A DNA stretch of 64,000 nt from Gentiana macrophylla (Eukaryota; Streptophyta; Magnoliopsida; Gentianales; Gentianaceae): the NCBI GenBank assembly GCA_026214975.1, contig CM047805.1, positions 189,915,620 through 189,979,619 on the forward strand, read 5' to 3'. Position numbers and translations under genes: made by a program. The notes beneath the pieces are model-generated. The model worked only from the letters and a program-made list of their open reading frames with translations. It searched no databases and was not told where the DNA came from. Positions 1-10,763 of the stretch are shown piece by piece. Numbering within the stretch: position 1 is the first letter of the stretch; every line of letters begins with the position of its first letter.

Positions 1-129
1 TCATCAACAAGATCTTGATCTAGACCTTATAGATCTTTATTCAGATCTAAAAAATTTTGTGTATAAATCTCCAAGTCTTCATAAAAACTACCCTCCGATC
101 ACCAGCTGCCGGGAAGACTCTCTGCCATA

Positions 130-378
130 AACTATCCTTCGATCACCGCTCCGATGAATGGGTTTGTTCAGCAAGCTGCTGAGAATATGGGTGTCGAAAG
201 GAGGACGAAGAGTGTTACGAGTGGCTTTAGATCGGAGATTTTACCGGTGACCACTGAGTTAGCCAACGAGTTCACCGTTCTTGACCGGTGGTTTGCTTCA
301 GTTCCGGCGTTGACACAACCTGATAGGTTCTATGTCCGCCCAGCTGCCTCCCATGGAGCATCAAATAATATGAGTTGA
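130..378 (+). pseudogene. Non-specific phospholipase C (NPC) gene fragment
   Basis: The frame reads APMNGFVQQA and later ANEFTVLDRWFASVPALTQP and RFYVRPAASHGAS. This matches the conserved middle of plant non-specific phospholipase C, where the usual text is DRWFASVP-TQPNRFYVHSATSHG. NPC enzymes hydrolyse phospholipids to diacylglycerol and are normally over 500 residues. Only about 80 residues are recognisable here. The reading frame stops at 378 and the following sequence no longer resembles the family. No N-terminal catalytic part is seen in the 130 bases before it, although the window starts there. I infer a captured or decayed fragment. It is followed directly by repeat-rich, retrotransposon-like DNA. 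Confidence 0.7.
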
Positions 379-654
379 AGATGCAGCCGCATGGATGTCC
401 AAAATGGGCACATCTGCTGGGACTATTATTGACAATAAAGTTTTAATGGCAACATAAACACGAACTCTCAAGCTCGCCAAAAATACGAGCCCTCGACGAA
501 CTCTCTATCAACGAGCTCTCCAGGTACTAGCTCTCATTGGAATTAATTCTCGCTTTTATGACTTGAATAATTATGCTTCATTATTGGGAACTCACCTCAC
601 TATAAGTGAAGGATGAGCTATCTTTTATACTATTCAAGAGCTCGTCCACTCTCT
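379..654. other. Noncoding, retrotransposon-like sequence
   Basis: No coding frame is supported. The sequence is rich in 'gagctc' and 'aagctc' words and leads into the tandem arrays that follow. It resembles a decayed LTR or leader region, but no ends could be defined. Confidence 0.3.
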
Positions 655-962
655 AAGACCGACCTTCAGCTCGGCAAGCTCTAAGTCCGACTCATCGGCC
701 AGCTCTAAGACCGACCTTCAGCTCGGCAAGCTCTAAGTCCGACTCATCGGCCAGCTCTAAGACCGACCTTCAGCTCGGCAAGCTCTAAGTCCGACTTCAT
801 TGGCCAGCTCTAAGTCCGACCTCATCGGCAAGCTCTAAGTCCGACCCATCGGCCCGCTCTAAGCCCGACCTCGGTCGGCAAGCTCTAAGTCCGACCCATC
901 GGCTAGCTCTAAGTCCGACCTCATCGGCAAGCTCTAAGCTCGACCTCAACATTTGTTTCAGA
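655..962. repeat. 52-bp minisatellite (dimer of a ~26-bp unit)
   Basis: The word 'gaccttcagctcggcaag' starts at 661, 713 and 765, giving an exact 52-bp period. Each 52-bp unit is two related ~26-bp halves built on 'agctctaagtccgac' plus 'tcatcggc'. Past 800 the array decays into single 26-28-bp units up to about 960. Open frames over this stretch on the minus strand are artefacts of the repetition. Confidence 0.85.
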
Positions 963-1079
963 CAAGTTAATCGAGATCTCAATCTTGTCCAGAACAAGGG
1001 GCCACGGGAAATTCTTTTCCGAGCATACAGTTTGGTTCGGAATTTGTTCCCAGCAAGCTCGTTACGTCATAGCTCTGAT

Positions 1080-1410
1080 CTTACTCGAAACAAGGGGGCC
1101 GCATACTGGAATTTTTTGATTCAGTCATCGAGCTCAACAAAATTTATTTCAACCAAGTTCGTCCTCAATCTTGCTTGAAACAAGGGGGCCGGAGGTGGAA
1201 ATTTTTAAACAACCAGGAATGACCCAAATTCGACATTTATTTCAACCAAGCCCGCAACGACCTTGCTTAAAACAAGGGGGCCACACATCGGATTTTTCGA
1301 TTCAATCATCGACCTCAACCGAAACAAGTAAGGCTTTTAGCTCAGTTATTTTTAGCAAGTTCAATTCTTTAATTTCCTCGACCTCGCAAAAAACAAGGGG
1401 GCTATATATA
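1080..1410. repeat. Degenerate ~90-bp tandem repeat with 'acaagggggcc' core
   Basis: The core 'acaagggggc' recurs near 1090, 1183, 1275 and 1395, each time following 'cttgcttgaaa'-like text. The spacing is roughly 90-120 bp and the units are diverged. Such arrays are common in leader or LTR regions of large gypsy elements. No element ends were found. Confidence 0.6.
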
Positions 1411-1844
1411 TATGTACGTATATCGAACCCAGATAGCAGACTCGAAAAAGATGGAATATTTCGAGCAAAAATAAATGTGCGAGCTCAAAAATACTTTGGG
1501 AAAATTATCAAAATAGCAAAATAAACATGCATTCAAAACCCAAATCAGCGGCCACAAGTCGGATTCGGAAAAATAAAGTATTACAAACAAATGAAAATTC
1601 GAAAAAGGCCAAGACCAAAAGTGTTGATAGATTGCAAGCTCCACATCAGCGAGCTCATTTTATTACAAGCTCCATATCAGCGAGCCCATTTATTACACGC
1701 TCTCTTATTACGAGCTCTCTACTACAAGCTCGCCATCAACAGGGATTTTCTCTTCAACAAAAGTCCGTCCTCTTAATAGCGCGGCACAAACAGGCTATAA
1801 GCCAATCACTTTAAGGCCGCTCGCTCGAGCAGCACGGTCCTAAA
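1411..1844. other. Noncoding spacer between tandem arrays
   Basis: Short open frames exist but have no recognisable protein signature. The text continues the 'caagctc...cagcgagctc' style of the flanking repeats, so it is probably part of the same decayed element. Confidence 0.3.
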
Positions 1845-2372
1845 TAGACCCGTAGTTGCTTCGAGGCCGTTTGTTTTAAAAGCACGGTCCTTAGTGAACA
1901 AGTCGCATCAGACGACGAGGTCGCAAAAATAGACCCGAAGTTGCTTCGAGGCCGTTTGTTTTAAAAGCACGGTCCTTAGTGAACAAGTCGCATCAGACGA
2001 CGAGGTTGCAAAAATAGACCCGAAGTTGCTTCAAGGCCGTTTGTTTTAAAAGTACGGTCCTTTTTAAAAGCACGGTCCTTAGTGAACAAGTCGCATCAGA
2101 CGACGAGGTCGCAAAAATAGACCCGAAGTTGCTTCGAGGCCGTTTGTTTCAAAAGCACGGTCCTTAGTGAACAAGTCGCATCAGACGACGACGTCGCAAA
2201 AATAGACCCGAAGTTGCTTCGAGGCCGTTTGTTTCAAAAGCACGGTCCTTAGTGAACAAGTCGCATCAGACGACGAGGTCACAAAAATAGACCCGAAGTT
2301 GCTTCGAGGCCGTTTGTTTCAAAACCACGGTCCTTAGTAAACAAGTCGCTTCAGACAACAAGGTCGCCCAAG
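1845..2372. repeat. 85-bp tandem repeat, about six copies
   Basis: The unit start 'tagaccc' falls at 1845, 1930, 2015, 2118, 2203 and 2288. The period is 85 bp except for one 103-bp unit, which carries an 18-bp internal duplication of 'cacggtccttt'-like text. The copies are very similar (for example 'gacgaggtcgcaaaaa' differs by single bases), which suggests recent amplification or homogenisation. Confidence 0.9.
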
Positions 2373-2430
2373 GCCCTATAAGTCCGTCCGCTTAATATCG
2401 CGGCACCAACAGGCTTCATATGCCAAAATT

Positions 2431-2548
2431 TTATAAGACCGACCTCTAGGTCGGCATCATATTCAGAACTCGCCCTCGAGCGAGCATTTTATAAGACCGA
2501 CCTCTAGGTCGGCATCATATTTAGAACTCGCCCTCGAGCGACATATAT
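2431..2548. repeat. 58-bp direct repeat, two copies
   Basis: 'ttataagaccgacctctagg' begins at 2431 and again at 2489, and both units continue through 'gaactcgccctcgagcga'. 'gacctctaggtc' is itself a near-palindrome. This lies at the end of the tandem-array region. Confidence 0.85.
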
Positions 2549-3860
2549 GTAGTGACATCAGCAATCATATATGAAGGACATCAACAATTTTATGTAGTGA
2601 CATTAGTAATTATATATGAATGACATCAACAATTTATGTAGTGACATCGGCAATCATATATGCAGAGACATCGTGATGAAGTGACACCGCGATGCAGTGG
2701 CCACCCCCGATGCAGAGACACCGCGATGCAGAGACCATCGGGATGCAGTGACATTTGATGAAGCAACACGTGATTACATTTGATATTTTTCCGACTTAAT
2801 TTCATAAAATCGATTTCTTTTCTTCATAAAATCGACTTCAAATGGCTATATTTGATATAAAACTACGATCAACATAAATCGTTCACCTTAATTCATATTT
2901 TTATGCACTGACATCGGCAATCATATATGCAGTGATATCAACATTTTATGCAGTGACATTGGCAATTATATATGCGTGACATCAATAATTTATGCAGTGG
3001 CATCGGCAATCAAATATGCAGTGACATCAACATTTTATACAGTGACATCAGCAATCATGTATGAATGACATCAACAATTTATGTAGTAACATCGGCAATC
3101 ATATATGCGTTTCATCAACAATTTATGTAGTGACATCGGCAACCAAATATGTAGTGACATCAATATTTGGGACGGAGGTAGTCTATAGATATGAAAGTTG
3201 GATAAAACACGTCCTTATAAACGAGACGCCTCGATGAAGTGATACCGCGATGCATTGACCACCCCAGATCCATTGACCACCGTAATGCAGTGGCCACCCC
3301 CGATGCAGAGACACCGTGAAGCGGTGACCACCTCCGATGCAGAGACACCGTGATGCAGTGACCACCCCCGATACAGAGACACCGCGATGCAGTGACCACC
3401 TCCGATGTAGAGACGCCACGATGCAGAGACACCTCGATGAAATGACACCGCGATGCACTGACAACCGTGATGTAGTGACATCGCGATGCATTGACCAACA
3501 AGATGCATTCATCACGGTGATGCAGTGACGCCGCGATGAAGTGACATTTGATGACACGATGCCGCGATGATGCGACACCGCGATTACATTTGATATTTTT
3601 CCGACTTAATTTCAGAAAATCGATTTCTTTTCTTCTTTTTTTTTTTTCTTCATAAAATCGACTTCAAACGGCTATATCTTTTGATATAAAACTACGATCA
3701 ACATAAAATTTCTCTCTAATTCATATGTTTTTGTCTTCTTTATTGTGATATCTCATTTTATGAAGCGACACCTTATGCAGTGACACTCAATGACACCAAT
3801 ATTTTATGTAGTGACAAACAATAACAACATTTTATGAAGTGACATTAATGTCACTGCATT
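2549..3860. repeat. Degenerate 'gatgcagtgacat' minisatellite with an internal large duplication
   Basis: Short units of the type 'atgcagtgacatc' plus 'ggcaatcatatatg' (AT-rich form, 2550-3170) and 'gatgcagagacaccgc' (GC-rich form, 2660-2760 and 3230-3570) alternate. A unique block running from 'ttgatatttttccgactt' to 'aactacgatcaacataaa' is present twice, at about 2768-2876 and 3584-3700, so roughly 816 bp was duplicated as a whole. The same repeat family occurs at 60360-61200. Open frames on both strands at 3160-3578 arise because the units lack stop codons. Confidence 0.8.
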
Positions 3861-4919
3861 GTCAATGAGGAACAACAAACAAAAATGATAATCTTGCTAC
3901 CAATGTAATTCAAAATTATGTCTGAATATTCATTTGTAGACACCCAAAAAGGGACCATTTAATTCATAGATAACTTAGAACAGAAAAAGCAAAAGGAACA
4001 TCTACAAAAATGAATGTGAATACAGTGATGTTTAAAGGAGTCAAGTAGTGAATATAAATGCCCACAAAAAAAAGTTGTGAATGTAAATAGATACTTCAAG
4101 ATATAACTATAAAAAAATTTAGTTTGGAGCAACAGGACATTAACTCATAAAATATGCTGCAAAAACACCAAGCCCAACCTCAAATCATCACAGAAAAGAC
4201 AGCAGCATTCAACCAGCAACTACCAAAAAAAAAAAACAACAACAGCTTTTTGGTTTTAAAAAACAGCAGATTTCCAAGATGCAGAGCAACATTTCATGTC
4301 CAAAAAAATAGCCTTTGATCCATCGCAATTCTGCAAAAACTAGCCAAATAAGGCTCTAATAGCCAAGAGAAAACCTGCTCCCAGAATTTGCAGCCTTTGT
4401 GAGACGAAAGTGGATCCTCGGCTTTTGCTCCTCAGCATGAACCCTGCTTTTGTCGACGTGGAGTGATCGACACCGCCCAAAAGTGTGTGCTCTCTCTCCT
4501 GCTTCTGGATCGAGCGGCCCCGATGCTTCCACGTCCTCAAAGCTGGGGAAAGCTGGGCTCCTCGACGCCGAGGATCTGAATCCTTGTGAGACCACTCCTA
4601 TAATGAGTGCATCAAAAACAGTATCAAACTTCTTTAAAAAAAAATAAAAAAAATAGCATCATATTTGCACTGAAGAAGAAGCTATTCAATAACCCCCAAA
4701 AGCCAAAAGCAGCTAAAACATGGGGAGCTTTGCCGATCTACCACTAAAAAAAAAACATGTAGCATAAAAAACAACATATAAGGGGCAATGTAAAGAAAAA
4801 TAGCAACTGAATCCAAAACAAAGCTAGATCCACATGAGGCGTGTAATGCCAAATTCATCATATAGCAGCAGCAGGGAACTTGATAAGCCCTTGAAAAAGA
4901 GAAGCACGCCCCAGAAAAC
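3861..4919. other. No gene recognised
   Basis: The sequence is AT-rich with several poly-A runs. Short open frames around 4340-4650 on both strands resemble no family I know. It could be diverged flank of the reductase fragment at 4920-4999. Confidence 0.3.
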
Positions 4920-4999
4920 CCAACTTTAGCACTTGCTTCAAGGTATTTGCCGATATGACCAGTTGCTCCGATTATTAAAATCCTGCTCTCCGTAGACAT
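4920..4999 (-). pseudogene. First-exon relic of an isoflavone-reductase / PCBER-like gene
   Basis: On the minus strand the frame reads MSTESRILIIGATGHIGKYL and then EASAKVG. This is the N-terminal Rossmann motif (GxxGxxG, NADPH-binding) of the isoflavone reductase-like / phenylcoumaran benzylic ether reductase family, about 310 aa when complete. Two residues appear deleted relative to the usual GKYIVEASAK. A plausible splice donor follows the glycine at 4919. No second exon (normally beginning HPTF-LVR) was found further along the minus strand. I infer a truncated relic. The upstream ORF extension beyond the methionine at 4999 has no family support. Confidence 0.6.
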
Positions 5000-5510
5000 T
5001 AATTCCCAACAAATCATAGAGGAAACTTTTCATAAACAAAAATATTGAAATATGAACAATTTGTGTGGCAACAGTAACCAACACTTATCAGTGGAGGATA
5101 CTATATAAACAACTTAAATAAAAGAGATTGAAGAAGAAAGCAGATCAAACGCAAGAGCTGCATCTGATATGGTGATTGAATTGAAATGTTGTTTCATAAA
5201 ATTGAAGATTTGAATGAAGAAAAAAGCGAAAAAAAAAAATTGCGAAGAAGAAGGAAAATGAACAGACAAAGGAGCACCCAGGGGATATGTTCGGCGTTTT
5301 TTTTCCCTCTTTCTTTTGATTTTATGTACACCGTTTGTTATAAGGGTAATTTTGTCCTAGTATTATTATTTTGTCCTTATAACTAAATAAGATTTAAGTG
5401 TGTCCTAAGTCTTTAATTAAGTTCCAATATACGCTATTATTATAAACAAATAACACTTTATTTAATACATAAAAAAGCATTCAGAGGCGGAAATGACAAA
5501 AAAAAAATAA
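5000..5510. other. Intergenic, no feature recognised
   Basis: AT-rich sequence. A 66-codon open frame at 5186-5386 has low-complexity lysine/arginine composition and no recognisable domain, so it is not called. Confidence 0.3.
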
Positions 5511-5629
5511 TGGTTGAGAAGAATAAACAGCATTTGTTATTACGTGTGCTCACTACATTGGTTGTAGAAGAATACGTAGTAATGCTACACGTGTAATAAT
5601 ACGCGCGGCGTTATCATCATTCTCAACCA
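5511..5629. mobile_element. Short foldback MITE, ~119 bp
   Basis: The left end 'tggttgagaagaat' is mirrored by the right end 'attctcaacca' (5619-5629). Inner parts also pair ('ttattacgtgt' with 'acacgtgtaataa'), so most of the element folds into one imperfect hairpin. It carries no ORF and lies about 850 bp upstream of the TauE/SafE start codon. No clear target-site duplication was identified, so the family is left open. Confidence 0.6.
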
Positions 5630-6300
5630 CTATCTTTTTTCATTATTTTTCCTCATTTTAAATAAAAACAATATTTACAACCTTTAACCTTAAAAAAATC
5701 TACCGCAATTTATATAATAATCCAAACCCCAAAAATTCAAATTCTCACTTTCTTTGTTCTATTGCCTAGTTACCCTCCCCTCCCCTCTTCCGACAAACCA
5801 CTCTCTCTCTCCTCCACAAATCTTTTTCTCCGTTCAACATCGTCTTCATCGACATGTCCCTTTCCATCTCAAGTTCCTCATCCTCCTCCGCCTTACTTTT
5901 CTGATCCACATGCATTCCGTTATTTCCCTCAATGTACCTATTCGTTATCCAATTTAATCTCCCGGGACCCTTCTCCAATCAATGGCTGATTAGAATTCAA
6001 ACTATCACCACAGCCTACTGATTTCAATTCCAAGATTATTTACCGGACTAATATTGTTGTCGAAGAAAAATCAAAACTAAAATTACAAAACGTGTTTACT
6101 TACGTGACTAATTTTATAATTTAGTCTAGAGATCAAAACACGTGAACAAGCCGTAACAACAATGGACCCACCGTTCATTTTGGAAACTAAATATGCCTGG
6201 ATCTCTTTTGATTTTGTGTTGCATGTGCACCCTCCTTTATTTATTGCCAAAATACAGTTTCACTATGAATCAAAAATTACCGGGGCAATATTTCATTTAT
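5630..6300. other. Upstream intergenic region of the TauE/SafE gene
   Basis: Contains a pyrimidine-rich stretch (5750-5900) and AT-rich DNA. No gene was recognised. Open frames at 5754-5989 are proline/serine-rich shadows of the CT-rich tract. Confidence 0.3.
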
Positions 6301-6321
6301 AATTAAAAAAATCAATATACC

Positions 6322-6480
6322 TCCTATAAATCTCGCAGCTGTCGTCTTTATTCCCAAATTAAGGAAGGTCGTCTTCTTCTTTCTATCTTTTTTTCTGTGA
6401 ATATAGTAGTAGGTAGGGTGGTAGAATAAGGTGGTGGTGAAGTTGTGGTTAGGAATTGAGAAGTTGGGTATATTATTACT
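6322..6480 (+). promoter_or_regulatory. Probable TATA box and 5' UTR of the TauE/SafE gene
   Basis: 'cctataaatctc' lies at about 6323-6334, roughly 150 bp before the ATG at 6481. It is followed by a pyrimidine-rich 'gtcgtcttcttctttc' stretch typical of plant leaders. This is an inference from position and sequence only. Confidence 0.45.
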
Positions 6481-9400
6481 ATGGCCACAAAAGGGCTGGT
6501 GGTCTATCTATTGACGGGTTTTTCGGTGGCTATTCTTTCGGCTTTCTTATTCAACAACGGGTTTCACGGTCTTCATTCGGAGTCTTCTTCTTTTCTATTT
6601 GCTTCCAAATCCAATTTCACTCACCCCATCGCCAACAAATCTGATTTGAAAAATTGGCCGGTAAATATTTCTCTTTTTTCTCAGCAGAAATTAAATTATA
6701 ACGTAAACATATCCTAATTAATTGGGACCTCGCGTTACCATGTTTTTTTCCGACCCGGTTATCATTTATTGGATTAATAATTTTTGGGTGGTTTTATGTT
6801 TATCGCTGAATTGGGTGTTTTTTTGTGTGTGTGTGTGTGTGCGTGATAGGAATTGAAATTTAGCTGGAAAATTGTTTTGGCGACGATAATTGGATTTCTG
6901 GGATCAGCATGTGGAACAGTGGGTGGTGTCGGCGGTGGCGGTATATTTGTACCGATGCTAACGTTGATTGTCGGTTTCGATACCAAGTCCGCCGCTGCTA
7001 TTTCCAAGTGTAAGAGCTTCCCCCGGATTACCTTTATCTTTGTCATTAATTAGCAATTAATTAGAATTTCCATCTGTTTATTTTGGTAATTGTTAAAATT
7101 ACATGCATGTGGTGATGATGCCTTTTTGTGGCTACACTTACAGTGAAAAAGAGTTGGAATTTTGCTTAATTTGGATTCTTTCAACACATGTATGCATAAT
7201 GTTGTCCACATATAATTAACTTGAAAAATGACAGGTATGATAATGGGGGCATCAGCATCATCTGTTTGGTACAACTTAAGAGTGCCTCACCCATGTAGAG
7301 AAGTGCCAATAATTGACTATGATCTGGCTCTTTTGTTTCAACCTATGCTCATGTTAGGGATTACCCTTGGCGTCTCTCTCAGTGTTGTCTTCCCCTATTG
7401 GCTCATCACCGTCCTCATCATTATTCTTTTCATAGGTACCCGCCCTACTCTTGATCAATCAATCCCTCAATTTAATTAATCTGCATAATTTGTTAATTTC
7501 CTGTTAAACTAGCCTTCAACTCCTCAAAAAAAAAAAAAACATATACCCTTGTTTTGTACTTTCTTTTGGCATCCTGTCTCATCATCTTTACCCTTGTTTT
7601 GTACTTTCTTTTGTACCCTGTTAAACAACATACGTTTGCCTTTGGACAGGAACTTCCTCTAGATCTTTCTACAAGGCTATTGAGATGTGGAAGGAAGAGA
7701 CAATCTTTAAGGTTTGTTGTTGTAAAACTTGGCCCTTCTAACCTTTGTTCTTTTAAAGTTGATTACCCATCTGTAAACTATGAAGGCAGAAAGGTGCCTG
7801 GTTAAAGGTACTGAATCAGTGAATGTTTATTTTTTATTATTATTAAAGATGATTTTAGGCTAGCTATAAGACTCTTTACCTTAATCGAAGGGAAAAAGGA
7901 AGATACGTTACTACCACAAAGGTAGGACACAACGAGTGATAACACACAATTCCATCATTCATCATGATCTGACTCATTATAATCAATGGTAAAAAATGTA
8001 TTGTGTCACTTGTTGTGGCACAACCGTTATGGTAGTAGCATCACCTTAAGATATAAAACTTCCTGCCTTTATGTGGATCCTTGAAAAGCCTGAATCATTT
8101 AAGCATACTGGGAGGTTCTACTATGGAGACTCCAACATAAGGAGTGACCCGTGTGGCAGTCCTTAGGTTAGAATTTCCGGTCCCCTATTAGTAGGGTTGA
8201 CTTAATCAATAGAAACAACAATATTAAAATAGTACTGACAAAGACATCTTTTTTTTTTTTTTTTTTTTTTGAAAATACAAAGACATCTTTACATGATAGT
8301 TTGTACTATTGTGATAGCAGTTACTTTTTTTTTTTTTTAAGGCTAATTTGCCAACTTTTACAGGTGTTGTTATTTTGTTGTGATTGCAGAAATCTATGGC
8401 GGAGCAAGCTAAAACCCATCTTTCTTCTCGCGGGGAACGTAAGTATTTTCAGCAATACTGTATTCAAAATCTGGAAAAAAAAAAAAGAAAAAAGATTTAG
8501 CTTTTAGTTGAAGATTTGGGACTAAACCTTTTCGATCCTTTCTTCCAGTTTTAATTGATACCGAATATGAACCACTGGTCCAAAAGGAGAAGACAAAAAT
8601 GGTAAAAACAAGGCTCTAAATTACTAGAAGTTTGATATGCATTAAAAATTTGTTGTACATGTACCACAACACGGCATAGCAATTAAGGAGTAGCAAAGTA
8701 TCGTAAAGCATCGCAAGACATATATAGTGCATCACTTTGTTATGTTTTGCTACTGTCTCATTGTGGTATACATGTGCACATATCATTTCTGAAAAATTAA
8801 TACTAAGTTTTGTTTGTGTGAAATTATTTGTTCACCACACATTCACTTGCTTAATTTTCCAATAAAAACTTTCTTTTCCATTGATCAAAGTGCATCACTC
8901 GTTGAATGATACATGTACGTCCCACTGAGATTCCAAAAGTGTAACGAGAACATGTGTGTAGTGGATATATTATTTCCAAATTATTATTGTTTATTTGAAT
9001 ACTGTGTTGAATTCAATTCACATTGTGGTTGCATGGCAGCAAATTATGAGTTCCAATCTAAATTTAAAGAGAATGTTGGTACTGCTAGTAGTATGGTCTG
9101 GCTTCCTTCTTCTTCAGATCATCAAGGCAAGTGGATTATTTCATTGGTTAAGACCTTGTTTCTTGCATGATCCTTTCATATTAAGGAACTGTTTTTTTTT
9201 TAATTAACACTTGATGAGATATCAATCAATGTCTATTTTTCAGAATGATCAAGCGGCTTGTACTACCTTATATTGGGTCCTCAATCTATTACAGGTAAGT
9301 ATTTTTTTTTATTTTTATTTTGGTTGAGAAATACAGATAAAAGTTGAATACTCTTAAAATTAATTAGATTAGTTTAATTTTGTAATTGTAGCTGCCGGTT

Positions 9401-10763
9401 GCACTAGGAGTGTTTGGGTATGAATGTGTAAAGCTGTATAAAGAGAGCAAAAAGAGGAGAAAAGAAGGGAACACAGAGTGGATATGTGAAGCAGACATAC
9501 AGTGGACAGTAAGAAACCTGATATTCTGTGCAGTGTGTGGGATCTTAGGTGGTACAGTTGGTGGTTTGTTGGGTTCTGGAGGTGGATTCATTCTTGGGCC
9601 CCTTCTCCTTGAAATTGGTGTTATCCCTCATGTATGTATTTTCCTTTCGCGTCCTCGATCTACTACTATTCCCCTTTCTCTTTCTTTTTTTTTTTTTTTT
9701 CCTTTCTAACTTGCTTTGCTGCTTTCGTGGTCCTTGATGATTCTTTGCCTCTTTTTGAATCTTTTCATCAGTTGATTTTGCCACTGCTAATTACAGTAAA
9801 AATGTTTGTATAATGTAATTATACTGAGATAATTGATTAACATAGTTTACCAAAACGAGAATAATAAATAAGTCTAAATAGTTACTGCATAAATAGTTAT
9901 GCTTCAAAGACCGTCTCTAGCTAGACCCAAGTTTTTGTATATGTTTGGTCAAAACATTATTATCATTGAAGAAGAAGATCAAGTTGGGTTTGGGCGGCAT
10001 CTTTTTCTGTGGCAAATGTGTGGTGTCTTATTAAGTTGAGAAATCAATGTTTGCTTTGATTGTGTGCTTTATTATATATATATATATATGGATGGTTGAG
10101 AGGTGTTGTGTTGTGTACGTATGTATGTGCAGGTAGCAAGTGCGACAGCGACGTTTGTGATGATGTTCTCATCATCCTTATCTGTCGTGGAGTTTTATCT
10201 CCTCAAGAGGTTCCCTATTCCTTTTGGTATTTTCCTTCTTCTTCTCATCTTCTCTTCTCAATTATTATAAAATAAAATAAAATAAAATAAAAAAATCATC
10301 TATCCTTTCCCTTTCTCTTTCTTTTTCTTTTTCTTTTTCTTTGTTATTACAACACCATATACAGACAAATAGCACGTAATTATTCAAGTTTCCCTATATA
10401 TATATATTCTAATACTAGTAAATTAAATAAATAAATAAAAATGGGGTACGGTACGTGCAGCTTTATACCTCATGGGTGTGTCAGTGTTGGCTGGCTTTTG
10501 GGGACAATTCTTTGTAAGACGATTGGTCACTATTCTTAAGAGAGCTTCAATCATTGTTTTTATCCTTTCCGGTGTCATCTTTGCCAGTGCTCTCGTTATG
10601 GGTAAATTATTTCTTTAACATTCTTTTATTCTTTAATATTCAAACTTGTTAATTAATTAATTTGACGACATGTGTTTTAGGTGTGGTGGGCGTGGAGAAG
10701 AGCATAACAATGATAAACAATCATGAATTTATGGGATTTTTAGATTTCTGTAGCAGTCAATAA
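6481..10763 (+). CDS. Sulfite exporter TauE/SafE family membrane protein, 12 exons
   Basis: My exons: 6481-6660, 6850-7009, 7235-7435, 7650-7711, 8390-8438, 8549-8601, 9040-9126, 9244-9294, 9392-9631, 10133-10226, 10461-10601 and 10681-10763. They total 1401 nt, which is 466 aa plus a TAA stop, with all junction phases consistent and a length normal for plant TauE/SafE proteins. An N-terminal hydrophobic segment (about residues 6-24) precedes the first TauE/SafE half, which has the glycine run [14 protein letters not shown] (82-95). A hydrophilic loop encoded by small exons 4-6 separates it from the second half, whose matching glycine motif is [13 protein letters not shown] (334-346) followed by GP. 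The family comprises multi-pass membrane proteins, and bacterial members export sulfite or sulfonate-type anions. The substrate of the plant members is not established here. All introns are GT-AG except intron 7, which is GC-AG (donor AAG|GCAAGT at 9127). Introns 4 and 6 contain foldback MITEs. Exon boundaries rest on homology and splice consensus, not transcripts. Confidence 0.9.
7898..8047. mobile_element. Foldback MITE in intron 4 of the TauE/SafE gene
   Basis: The left arm 'gttactaccacaaagg' with 'gacacaacgagtga' is the imperfect inverse of the right arm 'tcacttgttgtggcac' with 'ggtagtagcatcacc'. The element is about 150 bp, has no ORF, and folds nearly end to end. It is plainly intronic, with exon 5 starting at 8390. 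Confidence 0.65.
8651..8781. mobile_element. Second foldback MITE, in intron 6 of the TauE/SafE gene
   Basis: 'gtacatgtaccacaac' plus 'gtagcaaag' on the left pairs imperfectly with 'ttttgctac' plus 'ttgtggtatacatgtgc' on the right, giving a ~130-bp hairpin. It differs in sequence from the intron 4 element, although both carry a 'taccacaa' core. Confidence 0.6.

Noticed and set aside
1845..2372. Regular repeats resembling a CRISPR array
   Set aside because: The 85-bp unit is contiguous with no unique spacers, and the DNA is plant nuclear.
3160..3578. Four overlapping 60-130-codon frames
   Set aside because: Tandem-repeat artefacts of the 'gatgcagtgacat' family.
5754..5989. Three overlapping 67-75-codon frames
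   Set aside because: CT-rich tract in the promoter region; no domain and no splice support.
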